A DNA stretch of 64,000 nucleotides from Pontibacter sp. Tf4 (GCF_014212495.1 NZ_JACKZC010000004.1:124001-188000); one strand, 5' to 3'. Counted from the first letter of the stretch, positions 18,426-27,671 are shown. The notes: a model not told the origin generated them from the sequence alone. Numbers and translations: made by a program.

Positions 18426-18866
18426 TTTCAGTTTCCAGGTATGGCCGCAGTTATAGCATCTGTACTTATGGCTGATAAACGGAAGCGGAAAGCCAAACAA
18501 CAGGTAACTCAGCGAAAATACGGTCTTGTTATACTTCTCTTCGGCAATGTGGTCGGAGCCGCATTGCGGGCAGGTGGTAACTACCACGTGTTCCTGCATG
18601 GGCGGGGCCAGTTCTATGTTGTCGTCCAGCAGGTATTCGTTGTCGCCGCCCTGTATCCGGTTAAGGACATGGCGGGCTTCTTCTGCATCCTGCTCGGTAA
18701 CTTTTAGTTTTACGCCACCTACTGCCACCGAATAAAAAGGCTGTGCCCCCACAATATGCTCATCGCTGAGGAAGCACAGGATGCCTTCGGCTTCCAGGCG
18801 GCCTTTCATAATGTGGGCTTCGGTGGGCTCGTTAAAGCTGGCTATAGTTACCAAACGCTCTGCCAT
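18423..18866 (-). CDS. DUF2007 domain protein with C-terminal zinc ribbon
   Basis: 147 aa. Residues ~5-70 (VTIASFNEPTEAHIMKGRLEAEGI ... GGVKLKVTEQDAEEA) are the DUF2007 fold, a small ferredoxin-like domain thought to act in signalling or regulation. The C-terminal part has two Cys pairs, CPQCGSDH and CYNCGHTW, forming a zinc ribbon, with a hydrophobic segment FSLSYLLFGFPLPFI between them. It is cytosolic or loosely membrane-associated. Molecular function is unknown. It ends inside the shared terminator. Confidence 0.85.
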   Translation of the reverse strand: MAERLVTIASFNEPTEAHIMKGRLEAEGILCFLSDEHIVGAQPFYSVAVGGVKLKVTEQDAEEARHVLNRIQGGDNEYLLDDNIELAPPMQEHVVVTTCPQCGSDHIAEEKYNKTVFSLSYLLFGFPLPFISHKYRCYNCGHTWKLK

Positions 18867-18886
18867 AGTGTTCTACTGAAATATAA

Positions 18887-19114
18887 TTACTGCTTGCGTT
18901 CCGGCAGGTCAAATGCCTTTGCATCGTGCTCAAAGTGGCCTTTGTGAGAGCCGTCGCAGAAAGGTTTATTCTGGGATAGGCCGCAGCGGCAGATCGAAAC
19001 CAGTGTGCGTCCGCCTAAGCCATACACATTTCCTTCTTTATCTACGATCTCAAAATCATCGCCTTCCACACGCAGCGAGCCGTTGCTGTTTACTGTGATC
19101 TTTGTTTTTGCCAT
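18887..19114 (-). CDS. CDGSH-type iron-sulfur protein
   Basis: 75 aa. The 2Fe-2S binding set is complete: Cys42 and Cys44 in CRCGLSQ, Cys53 and His57 in PFCDGSHKGHF. This 3Cys:1His cluster is the mitoNEET/CISD fold. The bacterial single-domain version is a soluble cytosolic protein proposed to act in redox or Fe-S handling. It lies 20 bp upstream of the DUF2007 gene on the same strand, so the two may be cotranscribed. Confidence 0.93.
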   Translation of the reverse strand: MAKTKITVNSNGSLRVEGDDFEIVDKEGNVYGLGGRTLVSICRCGLSQNKPFCDGSHKGHFEHDAKAFDLPERKQ

Positions 19115-19183
19115 TACTATAGGTTAGGTGTAAAGCAAATATAGGCATTTATAGTTGGTTTACAGCGCAGCAGGGCGGTATAA

Positions 19184-19226
19184 AAACAAGAGCGGCTGCA
19201 GGTATTTCCCGCAGCCGCTCTTGTTT
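19184..19226 (-). terminator. Intrinsic terminator after the lipoprotein gene
   Basis: AAACAAGAGCGGCTGC pairs with GCAGCCGCTCTTGTTT around an 11-nt loop. It lies downstream of the minus-strand gene that ends at 19249. Confidence 0.88.
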
Positions 19227-19248
19227 AAACTAATGTAGTACGCGCAGC

Positions 19249-20052
19249 TTAGTTGCTGTACAGGTACGTGTATGTTTCAGACTTACCGGTTGGCGATGTA
19301 ACGGTCTGGCTGGTTGGGTAGCCGCGCTCATCATACTTGTAAGTATAGCTGTAACGATACGTTTTTTTGCTGCCATGCACCAGTGTAGAGGCAACCGTCA
19401 TGTTGTTCGGGCTGGCTTCGGCGCCTGGCTCTGCATGGTTAAAGAATGGGTTCTGGTTCGTGTCGTAAGAATACGTAGTGGTAGAGAACAGTTTACCAGT
19501 GCCTTTGCCATCCACTACAAATTGTTTTTCCTGGCCTATGTTGCCGTTTGGAAGCGATTCGTATGTTGTGTATGACTTCAGCTTAGCTGATTTCTCATCA
19601 GCACCTTCCAGCACCGATTTTTTCTCTAACTCTTTTTTGCTGTTATATTCGAACGTGGTAATAGCGTTGTACTCCAGGTTGCTGCCGTTGTAGTAAGCAG
19701 TTGTGGTTTGGGTAAGCTGGTTTTTCTCGTTGTAACGGAAAGCCTGCTCTGAAAGCACAGCGTGGTTATCGCCGGCGTGGGTTGTAGCTTTAATTACATT
19801 CCCTTTGTTATCGCGGATAAACTTCTCGAAAGACTCCAGGTCGCCGGTTTCTTTGTCGTAGTGGTTTATCTGGGTAAGTTCTTTCCCGGCATAGTTGTAA
19901 GAGGTGATCTCTGATGAGTCGGCCATTACATGGGAAATAGCGCCCTGCTCCATTGTTGGCTGAAGCGCTGTTTTGTCTCTGTCATCGCAAGATGAGAACG
20001 CCACCACGCCGAAAAATAGCATGGCAGGCATAATTCTGTTTTTCAATTTCAT
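19249..20052 (-). CDS. Lipoprotein with YD/RHS-like repeats, unknown function
   Basis: 267 aa from the ATG at 20050-20052; an in-frame ATG at 20088 would add a poor N-terminus. The lipobox is FSSC (Cys22). The body is made of short tyrosine-rich beta units of the type Y-x-Y-(D/N)-x-x-(G/N)-x-L-x-x (HYDKETGDLES, RYNEKNQLTQT, EYNSKKELEKK, KYDERGYPTSQT), similar to RHS/YD repeats. It probably forms an extended beta structure on the cell surface or in the periplasm. The binding partner is unknown. A ~270-bp AT-rich spacer separates it from the upstream GAF gene. Confidence 0.75.
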   Translation of the reverse strand: MKLKNRIMPAMLFFGVVAFSSCDDRDKTALQPTMEQGAISHVMADSSEITSYNYAGKELTQINHYDKETGDLESFEKFIRDNKGNVIKATTHAGDNHAVLSEQAFRYNEKNQLTQTTTAYYNGSNLEYNAITTFEYNSKKELEKKSVLEGADEKSAKLKSYTTYESLPNGNIGQEKQFVVDGKGTGKLFSTTTYSYDTNQNPFFNHAEPGAEASPNNMTVASTLVHGSKKTYRYSYTYKYDERGYPTSQTVTSPTGKSETYTYLYSN

Positions 20053-20323
20053 TTGGCTAAAAGTTGAAAACGTGAAAACTAATTTCACCAGTTACCTAAG
20101 CTGGTGTTGGATTGAAAACGGCAAAACTGAAAGAATAATTGCACTTGTGTATAAAAAATAATAAAAAACACGATTGTAGTGTTGTGTTTGTTTTGGTTTA
20201 ATAGTTTATAATGTTCTGATAAACAGCTGTTTGATTGTTAATATTAAATTTTTAAAAAGGTTACAAAAAAATTTAAAATACAATTAATATATAATTTTAC
20301 CTATTTAAGGGTGTTGGATTTAA

Positions 20324-22759
20324 TTAATTAAGACTTGCACTCTGGGCTATACTCAGGAGCTCATCGCCGGCATCTATGTCGTGGCGCAACTGCTCTTTAA
20401 AGCTTACCGATACGCGTATGGCGCGCAGTCCCTGCACTCCCTGCATCTCATCCACATCCAGAAACTCCACATCCTGCTCCACATATCCTTCCGACTGCAA
20501 AAACTCGATGTAGCGCATGTACTCTGTTGCTTCTTTCTGCTGGGTATAAACTATAGCAATTTTTCCAGGCTGGGTAAGGCGCTCTTCCGAGTCGCGCACG
20601 GTGGCCTTATCCAGTCGTTTTTTTATGATCTCGTACCGGATATTGCTGCCTCCGTCCACGTCAAATTTCTTCTCATCCAGCCGGAAGCGGATCGAGATCG
20701 GGTCGCTGTGCACGAGTATGAGCTGCGCGATCTCCAGCGGAAGTTTTAAGGTAGCACGCAGGTTCTGGATGCGGCGGGCGATTTCGCAGGTAAGCATCAG
20801 CTGCCACAGCCGCATGTTCTTCAGGTAGATGCTTTCAAAATTGCCACTGTTCAGCAGCGACGACCCGATGTAGATATTATACTCCAGCCCGTCTGTCTTA
20901 TACTTCTCGAAATAGTGCGGAAATATCTGCTGCGCTTTTTCTTCTTCGCGGTCCAGGAACGAGGAGATCGTTTCGTTTATCAGGAACAGGCTCTCTTCGT
21001 ACGCGCGCCGCTTGTTGTAAACCACATGGTACGGGTTGGTAATGGCGTTCTTGTATTTTCTGATCGCGTTCTCAGTGTTAGGGTTCAGTTGCAGGAAATG
21101 ATTGAACAGTGGTTCCACTTCCAGGCGCAGCAGCTCCAGCACCTGTGCCTCATCATCCGGGCCAAGCTCCGACACGATGTTCTGCGAGAATTTATCGATC
21201 TTGAAAATAAGCTCATCCAGGATAGGCAGTGGCAGGTTGTCCTTCGCAGCCAGTATCACTTCCTTGGCCAGTACCAGTTGGTCCAGCAGGTCGCCCTGTA
21301 TGGCTTTGTTGCGCTCAATGGCCGAGTTGCGCACATCCGATACGCCGTACAGCGGGTAAATATCCCGGAACACGATCGGCTCTATCTCGGCGGTGGCGTT
21401 GCGTTCCATCTTCTCCAGGAAATTAATGGCTGCCTGTGTAAAGCGCCACTCTACTACCGGGTGTATGGCTGTGTACTTTTCTTTTACAATGTTCTGGATG
21501 CTGCTGCGTAACTCTTCCAGGCCGCGGTGCAGGGCCAGGGCAAACAGGGGCAGCACATCTTTCAGCCGGATAATGGACAGGGCATTCAGCTCACCGGGAA
21601 TAGGCGAGGCTACTTCCAGCAAACCAATGATCTGGCCTTCGTACTGCAGCGGCGCTATGATCAGGTTACGCACACCTTTATCCAACAACAATTGCTCGAC
21701 AAGGGTAGGGCTTGTGAACAGCTTCAGGTCCTCTACTATAATAGTGTGGCCGTGTTTGATAACAGGTTCGTAAATAGAGCCGCGCAGGTCCGAGAGGCGC
21801 AGGTCGCATTCTTGTGTCAGTACCAGGCCATTCCATATCTTGCGGGCATACGAGGTGTCGAACTCCTGCATGGCCGGGCACGAAGCCATCCCGAACTTAA
21901 TGCCGGGCAATCCAAACAGCACGCGCAGTTTTTGCTGCAGTCCCTGGTAACTTTCTTCGGAGGTAACGGTGTTTTGCTCCAGCAGATCGTAGCGCAGCGA
22001 GGAAATGGTCTGCTCCATGGTTACGTCCGTGAAGTCGTAAATAGCAAAGCCGCTGAACTCAAAGTTCTCGGGCGGCAGCTTCTGCATCCAGAGGTCCAGA
22101 TTGTTGTAGCGGTTTATCAGGTAGTTTATTTCCTGCGGCTTAAGGGGTTTTAGTTCACCTTTCAGCTTCACGTCCATAAACTTCAGGTCTATAGTTAGTT
22201 TATAGTGGCGCTCGAGTTGGGTAAACTTATCTTTAATGGTAAAAATAAAGGGCTTGTCTACCTCAAAATTGGCGTTGTAAAACTTGTCCAGAATAATGGT
22301 ATAGGCCGTCAGTGTCTGCCGGAAAAGCAGGGTCTTGTTATCGATATCCAGTTTCTCGCTATAGTTGCCGCCCAGCAGCTTCAGCTCTTCCAGGCGCGGC
22401 GTGGCATAAAAACTCTCGAAGTGGAACGGCACCACGGTGGCGCGCAGGTCATTTTCCCATAAGGCACTCGGGAAGATCTCTTCCATTAGGATGTCCACGG
22501 TGCTGATGTGCTGCTCTATGAGCGAAATATCTTCAACGGGTTGCAGCAGGGCGGGTGTTTTGCGCAACAGGCCGGCCAGTTCCTGCACGCGGGCAATGTT
22601 GCAGCTGGGGTCGGTATTCACTTTCTTTTCCCAGTAGGCCACCAGCGGCGACAGACTGAGCGTAGTTCTGAATGGAAATTTATCTGCACTCAGAATAATC
22701 TCATCTTTGTTGGTAATAGAGACAACAGTTTCATGGAAACGGCTTCTTGGATTGCTCAT
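20324..22759 (-). CDS. Large GAF-domain protein of unknown function
   Basis: 811 aa, soluble, with no signal peptide or TM segment. A GAF-like sensory domain is recognisable at roughly residues 305-420 (VLTQECDLRLSDLRGSIYEPVIKHGHTIIVEDL ... LIIAPLQYEGQIIGLLEVASP). The N-terminal ~290 and C-terminal ~390 residues match no family I can name; the C-terminal part is helical and charged. Proteins of this layout occur in Cytophagales as conserved hypotheticals. With no kinase, cyclase or HTH module, it may be a signalling scaffold (inference). It is divergent from the small secreted-protein gene at 22995. Confidence 0.75.
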   Translation of the reverse strand: MSNPRSRFHETVVSITNKDEIILSADKFPFRTTLSLSPLVAYWEKKVNTDPSCNIARVQELAGLLRKTPALLQPVEDISLIEQHISTVDILMEEIFPSALWENDLRATVVPFHFESFYATPRLEELKLLGGNYSEKLDIDNKTLLFRQTLTAYTIILDKFYNANFEVDKPFIFTIKDKFTQLERHYKLTIDLKFMDVKLKGELKPLKPQEINYLINRYNNLDLWMQKLPPENFEFSGFAIYDFTDVTMEQTISSLRYDLLEQNTVTSEESYQGLQQKLRVLFGLPGIKFGMASCPAMQEFDTSYARKIWNGLVLTQECDLRLSDLRGSIYEPVIKHGHTIIVEDLKLFTSPTLVEQLLLDKGVRNLIIAPLQYEGQIIGLLEVASPIPGELNALSIIRLKDVLPLFALALHRGLEELRSSIQNIVKEKYTAIHPVVEWRFTQAAINFLEKMERNATAEIEPIVFRDIYPLYGVSDVRNSAIERNKAIQGDLLDQLVLAKEVILAAKDNLPLPILDELIFKIDKFSQNIVSELGPDDEAQVLELLRLEVEPLFNHFLQLNPNTENAIRKYKNAITNPYHVVYNKRRAYEESLFLINETISSFLDREEEKAQQIFPHYFEKYKTDGLEYNIYIGSSLLNSGNFESIYLKNMRLWQLMLTCEIARRIQNLRATLKLPLEIAQLILVHSDPISIRFRLDEKKFDVDGGSNIRYEIIKKRLDKATVRDSEERLTQPGKIAIVYTQQKEATEYMRYIEFLQSEGYVEQDVEFLDVDEMQGVQGLRAIRVSVSFKEQLRHDIDAGDELLSIAQSASLN

Positions 22760-22994
22760 AGGGCGAATATGGTTTTAATAGCCTGAAAGCTATAATTAAT
22801 GCTTTTTTGTGGGTACAGGTAGTTGGTGTTCTCTTCATTAAACGTAATCGGGTAGTAAAGGATAGTACAATTTCTGTTAACTTGCTGTTAAATCAGCCTG
22901 GTGCCGGTTATGCTGTTTTTGCTGGCAGTTATATAGTTTTGGCATAATATTTACACGCAATCCGGTGTTATCATTGGAGATTATACTTTGTGTT

Positions 22995-23624
22995 ATGAAA
23001 ACCTTGAAGAAATACCTGATGGCTGCGTTACTGGCCGGAACTATAGGAAGTGTGCAGGCGCAGACAACATCACAACTGGAGCAGGACCTGCAGGATTTAC
23101 GTACCTGGATGCGGAAAAAATCGGCACAGGCTGACAGTGTGACCCGGGCCGAGTGGCCAACTATAAAACAGGAGTTCAGAAGCCTGACATCGGGGCTGGA
23201 TAGAAATAAAGAGAAGCTGTCGGCGGAAGACAAAGAGGAGTACAATGCCCTGAAGAGCCGCTACAATGCCTGGGAGGAGCGCAACGAAGCAGAATCTGTG
23301 AACCTGAACGGCCGCGAACTGGAGCGTTGGGAACAGCTTATGACCGGCACCACCCGCATTGGAGCTATAAAACCAGCCGGCATGCGCAACGCCTACATCC
23401 GCCTTACAGACTATACCCGTGCCCACCGCCGTAACTGGAGCCTCCGCGACTGGGAATATGCCGAGTTTGTGTTTGGGGAACTGAACAGCCGCAAAGCCGA
23501 AGTGCTGGATAACCTGAGCAACAGTGATAAGATAAAGATTGCCGCCCTACAGGTAGAGTTTGCCACGCTTAAAAAGAGCCGCGACGCCCAGGAAAAATAT
23601 AACGACATGCGCGAGAAGCGCTAA
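22995..23624 (+). CDS. Secreted helical protein of unknown function (DUF6565-like)
   Basis: 209 aa from the ATG at 22995 (MKTLKKYLMAALLAG), where a standard signal peptide ends at VQAQ. The mature chain is charged and strongly helical (LEQDLQDLRTWMRKKSAQADS, KEKLSAEDKEEYNALKSRYNAWEERN), consistent with coiled coils or a helical bundle in the periplasm. Length and pattern recall the DUF6565 family of Hymenobacteraceae; that assignment is tentative. A terminator shared with the convergent small gene follows. Confidence 0.75.
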   Translation: MKTLKKYLMAALLAGTIGSVQAQTTSQLEQDLQDLRTWMRKKSAQADSVTRAEWPTIKQEFRSLTSGLDRNKEKLSAEDKEEYNALKSRYNAWEERNEAESVNLNGRELERWEQLMTGTTRIGAIKPAGMRNAYIRLTDYTRAHRRNWSLRDWEYAEFVFGELNSRKAEVLDNLSNSDKIKIAALQVEFATLKKSRDAQEKYNDMREKR

Positions 23625-23679
23625 ACTATAGGTACTATAGTTGTAAAGGCGGGCACTGCCCCTGCCAGTAAAATCAAAC

Positions 23680-23717
23680 AAAATGCCCCGGCAACTATAG
23701 CGTTACCGGGGCATTTT
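23680..23717. terminator. Bidirectional intrinsic terminator
   Basis: AAAATGCCCCGG pairs with CCGGGGCATTTT. The loop contains AACTATAG. It serves the gene ending at 23624 and the convergent small ORF ending at 23721. Confidence 0.9.
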
Positions 23718-23720
23718 ATT

Positions 23721-23897
23721 TTAAATGGCGTTCTGTCCTTTGGTGCCGCCCGACTGGTCTTTGGCTTTATTGCGGCCCTGGTCCGGGCTTTTATCTTGCT
23801 GCTGCTCTTTCAACTGCCTGTTTTCATCTTTCCTCACCGAGTTGGCCGGCATTGTGCCATGCTGTTTGTGGTGGCTTTGGTTGTGTCCCTTCGTCAT
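23721..23897 (-). CDS. Small, highly hydrophilic protein (58 aa), unknown
   Basis: An ATG at 23895-23897 opens 58 codons, starting MTKGHNQSHHKQHGTMPANS and ending TKGQNAI before TAA. The composition is almost wholly polar (Gln, Lys, Asn, His, Asp), the type seen in intrinsically disordered stress proteins such as KGG-type or general-stress peptides. The stop sits directly at a terminator stem, as a genuine gene would. The opposite-strand frame is longer but Cys/Trp/Phe-rich and implausible. No family is recognised. Confidence 0.6.
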   Translation of the reverse strand: MTKGHNQSHHKQHGTMPANSVRKDENRQLKEQQQDKSPDQGRNKAKDQSGGTKGQNAI

Positions 23898-24078
23898 AGC
23901 TTTCAGAATTTGGTTCTCCTGAAGTGTACGCCGGCCTGCCTGTTCGGTTGGATTTGCCCTGAAAAGAGTGTTTTTAAGATTGTGTATTTTGTACTATAAA
24001 CTACCTATATTGTGCAACTGCTATCTAAGCAAAATCTGCTACATTTGTTTTCAGCTTTTACCAAATTTTAGTTTTAAT

Positions 24079-24693
24079 ATGCACATTGCGATCGTCGGCA
24101 ATATTGGCGCCGGCAAAACAACCCTGGCTACTAAACTGTCTCAGCATTTTAAGTGGGACCTGTACCTGGAGGCAGTAGAGAACAATCCTTACCTGAAGGA
24201 TTTTTATGAAGATATGGAGCGTTGGGCCTTCCATTTGCAGGTGTTTTTCCTGAACAGCCGTTTCGGGCAGGTGCAGCAGATACAAGCCACCGATCGCAGC
24301 GTGATACAGGACCGCACCATTTACGAGGATGCCCACATCTTTGCTAAAAACCTGCACCAGTCCGGGCTGATGAGCACCCGCGATTACGAGAACTATTTTG
24401 CCCTTTTCCAGTCGATGATCAGCATGGTAAAAGCACCGGACCTGATGATCTACCTGAAAGCCGACCTGCCAAAACTGATCGGGCAGATCGAAAAGCGTAA
24501 CCGTGATTACGAAAGCAGCATCAGCATAAACTACCTGCGCAACCTGAACGAGCATTACAACGAGTGGATGGCCAACTATAAACAAGGCAAACTGCTGGTG
24601 ATAGACGTGAACAACCTGGACTTTGTGGCAAACCCCGAAGACCTGGGCGAAATCATTGAAAAAATACAGGTGGAGCTTTTCGGTCTGTTTTAA
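24079..24693 (+). CDS. Deoxynucleoside kinase
   Basis: 204 aa from the ATG at 24079. The frame is open further upstream, but only this start places the P-loop (GNIGAGKT, residues 7-14) at the N-terminus. Other dNK signatures are YLEAVENNPYLKDFY (substrate-binding Glu), QDRTIYEDAHIFA (DRS-like motif) and the LID region EKRNRDYESSI. It phosphorylates deoxyadenosine, deoxyguanosine or deoxycytidine in nucleoside salvage; exact specificity cannot be read. It is monocistronic, with a strong hairpin after the stop. Confidence 0.93.
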   Translation: MHIAIVGNIGAGKTTLATKLSQHFKWDLYLEAVENNPYLKDFYEDMERWAFHLQVFFLNSRFGQVQQIQATDRSVIQDRTIYEDAHIFAKNLHQSGLMSTRDYENYFALFQSMISMVKAPDLMIYLKADLPKLIGQIEKRNRDYESSISINYLRNLNEHYNEWMANYKQGKLLVIDVNNLDFVANPEDLGEIIEKIQVELFGLF

Positions 24694-24711
24694 ACTATAG
24701 CTTACAAAACC

Positions 24712-24762
24712 AACTATAAAGCCGCTGCTTTTCCCATAGGGGAGGGCAGCGGCTTTATAGTT
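24712..24762 (+). terminator. Terminator with 17-bp perfect stem based on the CTATA motif
   Basis: Arms at 24712-24728 (AACTATAAAGCCGCTGC) and 24746-24762 are perfect reverse complements. The base of the stem is made of the two half-sites of the genome-wide palindrome AACTATA/TATAGTT. Confidence 0.8.
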
Positions 24763-24880
24763 TCCGGGGCGGGTATAACTGATAATTATGCTGTATAAAT
24801 ATTTGAATATTTATTTGTAACTATTTGATGCTTTTTTAGTACTATTGCATATCCGATAACACATGTTATTTATAAGAGAA

Positions 24881-25816
24881 ATGCTGAAAGCACTCACAAA
24901 AGTAAGCATTGGCCTAGGCGCCGTATTGCTTATGTTCTCATGTTCCAAGGACATGGAAAATGTTACCCCTTCCTCCGACTTTAGCAGTTCCTCGCTGGAT
25001 GCCGCTAAAGCTGCAAGCCTTACCAGCCCGGTTACTGTATCAGCGCTGAGCACTACCGATGGTAAAACCTGGCAGTTTACAGTACAGAAAACAGCTGAGG
25101 GCAATGTGGCCAATATCGGTTCGCTTTTGCTGACACTTACCGGCTGCGACGATCAGCAGATTGCTTTAACAAGTGCCAATGTTGTTTCTGCATCTGTTAC
25201 CGGCTCTCTTGTGCAGTCGCTGGCTCCATCTTTTAAAGAAGGAAATGGCAGTGCCTGCGATATGTCGGCAGTGACAGGCTATTTGAGGTTATCCGATTTC
25301 CAGGAGAAACTGACCGATGGCCGGGTTTACACCATCCGGTTTACACTAAGCCAGGCCATTCAGGTGAAGTCAGCTACCGTCTGGACAAGGATCAGCAATG
25401 CGTGCCATACAACTACTGTAAGCGGGCCGGGTTGCGACGTGATGGACCTGTGCGGCGAAGGCCAGGGCGCTTTCCATAAAGCAGGAAGCTGGAACGGACA
25501 AACCGTTACGTTGGGTGGTTATACCTATACAGAAGCGGAAGGCCTTGCTATTATGACACCAAACGGAAACAGCGCCGGAGGCCTTAAGGATGCAAGAGCA
25601 GCTTTCTCGCAGGGTGCCACTGTATTGCTGAACAGACAAATGGGCTACATTTCTGCCAATGCTTATGCTGCCGAGCTGGCAACTATAGATGCTTACCTGA
25701 GCACGCTGAATAAGCTGACTTCTTATAGTATCGTTGATATGCCAACCGGCAATGCCGCAGCCAAAGCCGCTGCCGGATACATCGGGGACAACATTAAGTG
25801 TGAGGAGGGAGAGTAA
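24881..25816 (+). CDS. Putative lipoprotein, unknown function
   Basis: 311 aa from the ATG at 24881 (an in-frame ATG lies 18 bp upstream). The lipobox is MFSC (Cys21). The mature chain is low in charge and rich in Ser, Thr, Ala and Gly, with four or more Cys (TGCDDQQ, SACDMS, NACHTT, GPGCDVMDLCGEG) that may form disulfides. The middle (VTVSALSTTDGKTWQFTVQK) looks like a beta-sandwich, and the C-terminal 90 residues are alpha-helical (ANAYAAELATIDAYLSTLNK). I do not recognise a family. Confidence 0.7.
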   Translation: MLKALTKVSIGLGAVLLMFSCSKDMENVTPSSDFSSSSLDAAKAASLTSPVTVSALSTTDGKTWQFTVQKTAEGNVANIGSLLLTLTGCDDQQIALTSANVVSASVTGSLVQSLAPSFKEGNGSACDMSAVTGYLRLSDFQEKLTDGRVYTIRFTLSQAIQVKSATVWTRISNACHTTTVSGPGCDVMDLCGEGQGAFHKAGSWNGQTVTLGGYTYTEAEGLAIMTPNGNSAGGLKDARAAFSQGATVLLNRQMGYISANAYAAELATIDAYLSTLNKLTSYSIVDMPTGNAAAKAAAGYIGDNIKCEEGE

Positions 25817-25839
25817 AATCTGTCCGGAATTATAGTTAG

Positions 25840-25871
25840 AAGAGATGAGGTGACAGGCTTCATCTCTTTTT
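25840..25871 (+). terminator. Intrinsic terminator
   Basis: AGAGATGA pairs with TCATCTCT and is followed by a T-tract, 24 bp after the lipoprotein stop. Confidence 0.8.
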
Positions 25872-26003
25872 TATTTAGTTACCTGCAGCTATGGCTATAG
25901 TTTATAGTTGCAGGCTAAGCTATAGTTTACCAAACAAGCCCCCGCTGATTTTAACGACAACTATAAATTTACTATCTTCCATTCTCTAACAAATAAAACT
26001 ATA

Positions 26004-27671
26004 ATGAAACCACGCCATTTATTATTTGCCTCTGCCCTGGCTGTTGCTACAGTTGGGTGTACCAGTAACACTACAGAAGACGGCAGCACTACCACCGAAA
26101 CAGCTACTACCCAACTCGGCGACAGCCTGCAACAGAAACTGGATATGTATACCACCGTGCGCCTGACCGCCGACATGAGCAAGCTCACCGAAAAAGAGCG
26201 CCAGATGATTCCGCTGCTGATTGAGGCCGGTAAGATTATGGACAAGCTGTTCTGGTACGAGGCTTACGGCAGAGGCGACTCGCTGCTGGCTGCGCTGGAC
26301 AACGACAATGCAAAGGCTTTTGTAAAAATAAACTATGGCCCTTGGGACCGCCTGAACAATAACGAGCCTTTTATAGAAGGAGTAGGACCAAAGCCGGCAG
26401 GATCTAACTTTTACCCGGCCGACATGACCAAGGAAGAATTTGAAAAAGCTACTCTGAAAGACAAGGCCAGCCTGTACACCTTTGTGCGCCGCGATGCCAA
26501 TGGCCAGTTGATCACGGTGCCGTACCATGTACAGTTTAAGGAGGAGGTTAAAAAAGCATCGGACCTGTTGAAGCAGGCGGCTGCGCTGGCCGAAGACGCC
26601 GGTCTTAAAAAATACCTGACCCTGCGCGCCGATGCCCTGCTGAACGACAACTACCAGCCAAGCGACCTGGCATGGATGGATATGAAGAACAACACCATAG
26701 ATGTGGTGATCGGCCCGATTGAAACGTATGAGGATGCCTTGTTCGGTTACAAAGCTGCCCACGAAGCTTATGTGCTGATTAAAGACCAGGACTGGAGCAA
26801 ACGACTGGCCAAGTATGCAGCCTTTTTGCCGGAACTACAGCGTGGCCTGCCGGTAGCAGCCAACTATAAAAAAGAAACCCCGGGCACCGACTCTGACCTG
26901 AATGCTTACGATGTGGTATTTTATGGCGGCGACAGCAACGCGGGCAGCAAAACGATAGCCATTAACCTGCCAAACGACGAAGAAGTACAGCTAAAACGTG
27001 GTACTCGCCGCCTGCAGCTCAAGAACGCCATGCGTGCCAAGTTCGATAAAATTATGATGCCGATAGCGGATGAGCTTATAGTAGAGGACCAGCAGAAGCA
27101 CGTCACCTTCGACGCCTTTTTTGGCAACACCATGTTCCACGAAGTAGCGCACGGACTCGGCATTAAAAACACGATAAATGGCAAAGGTACCGTTCGCGAA
27201 GCCCTGAAAGAGCATGCCTCTGCCCTGGAAGAAGGTAAAGCTGATATTTTAGGTCTGTACATGATCACGCAGCTGCACGAAAAAGGCGAAGTGGAAGGCA
27301 GCCTCGAAGATTATTACACCACCTTCCTGGCTGGTATTTTCCGTTCGGTACGTTTTGGTGCCTCCAGCGCGCACGGCAAAGCCAACATGGTACGCTTCAA
27401 CTTCTTTAAAGAGAACGGCGCCTTTGAGCGCGACGAAGCAACCGGCCGCTACCGCGTAAACTATACCAAAATGCGCGAAGCCATGAACAAGCTGTCAGAG
27501 AAGATACTGACGCTGCAGGGCAACGGCGATTATGCAGGCGTAGGCAAACTACTGAACGAGCAGGGGCTGGTGGATGCCAAGCTGCAGGCCGATCTCGATC
27601 GCCTGAGCAAAGCCAATATACCGGTAGATGTGGTGTTTGAACAGGGCACCGAAGTGCTCGGTTTAAAATAA
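26004..27671 (+). CDS. M49-like (dipeptidyl-peptidase III-related) zinc metallopeptidase, lipoprotein
   Basis: 555 aa with the lipobox ATVGC (Cys19) and a Thr/Glu linker. The zinc site is HEVAH at 379-383, followed by EEGKAD at 409-414, which would supply the third ligand. In true DPP III the first motif is six residues long (HEXXGH); here it is the shorter HEXXH, as in the Bacteroidota DPP III-related branch. The flanking sequence (TMFHEVAHGLGIKNTINGKGTVREAL, ADILGLYMITQL) is M49-type. It probably trims peptides in the periplasm or at the outer membrane. The next gene starts 10 bp after its stop, so the two are likely cotranscribed. Confidence 0.87.
   Translation: MKPRHLLFASALAVATVGCTSNTTEDGSTTTETATTQLGDSLQQKLDMYTTVRLTADMSKLTEKERQMIPLLIEAGKIMDKLFWYEAYGRGDSLLAALDNDNAKAFVKINYGPWDRLNNNEPFIEGVGPKPAGSNFYPADMTKEEFEKATLKDKASLYTFVRRDANGQLITVPYHVQFKEEVKKASDLLKQAAALAEDAGLKKYLTLRADALLNDNYQPSDLAWMDMKNNTIDVVIGPIETYEDALFGYKAAHEAYVLIKDQDWSKRLAKYAAFLPELQRGLPVAANYKKETPGTDSDLNAYDVVFYGGDSNAGSKTIAINLPNDEEVQLKRGTRRLQLKNAMRAKFDKIMMPIADELIVEDQQKHVTFDAFFGNTMFHEVAHGLGIKNTINGKGTVREALKEHASALEEGKADILGLYMITQLHEKGEVEGSLEDYYTTFLAGIFRSVRFGASSAHGKANMVRFNFFKENGAFERDEATGRYRVNYTKMREAMNKLSEKILTLQGNGDYAGVGKLLNEQGLVDAKLQADLDRLSKANIPVDVVFEQGTEVLGLK

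Noticed and set aside
23725-23922. Plus-strand Cys/Trp/Phe-rich frame
   Set aside because: Composition is implausible; the opposite strand holds a better small gene ending at a terminator.
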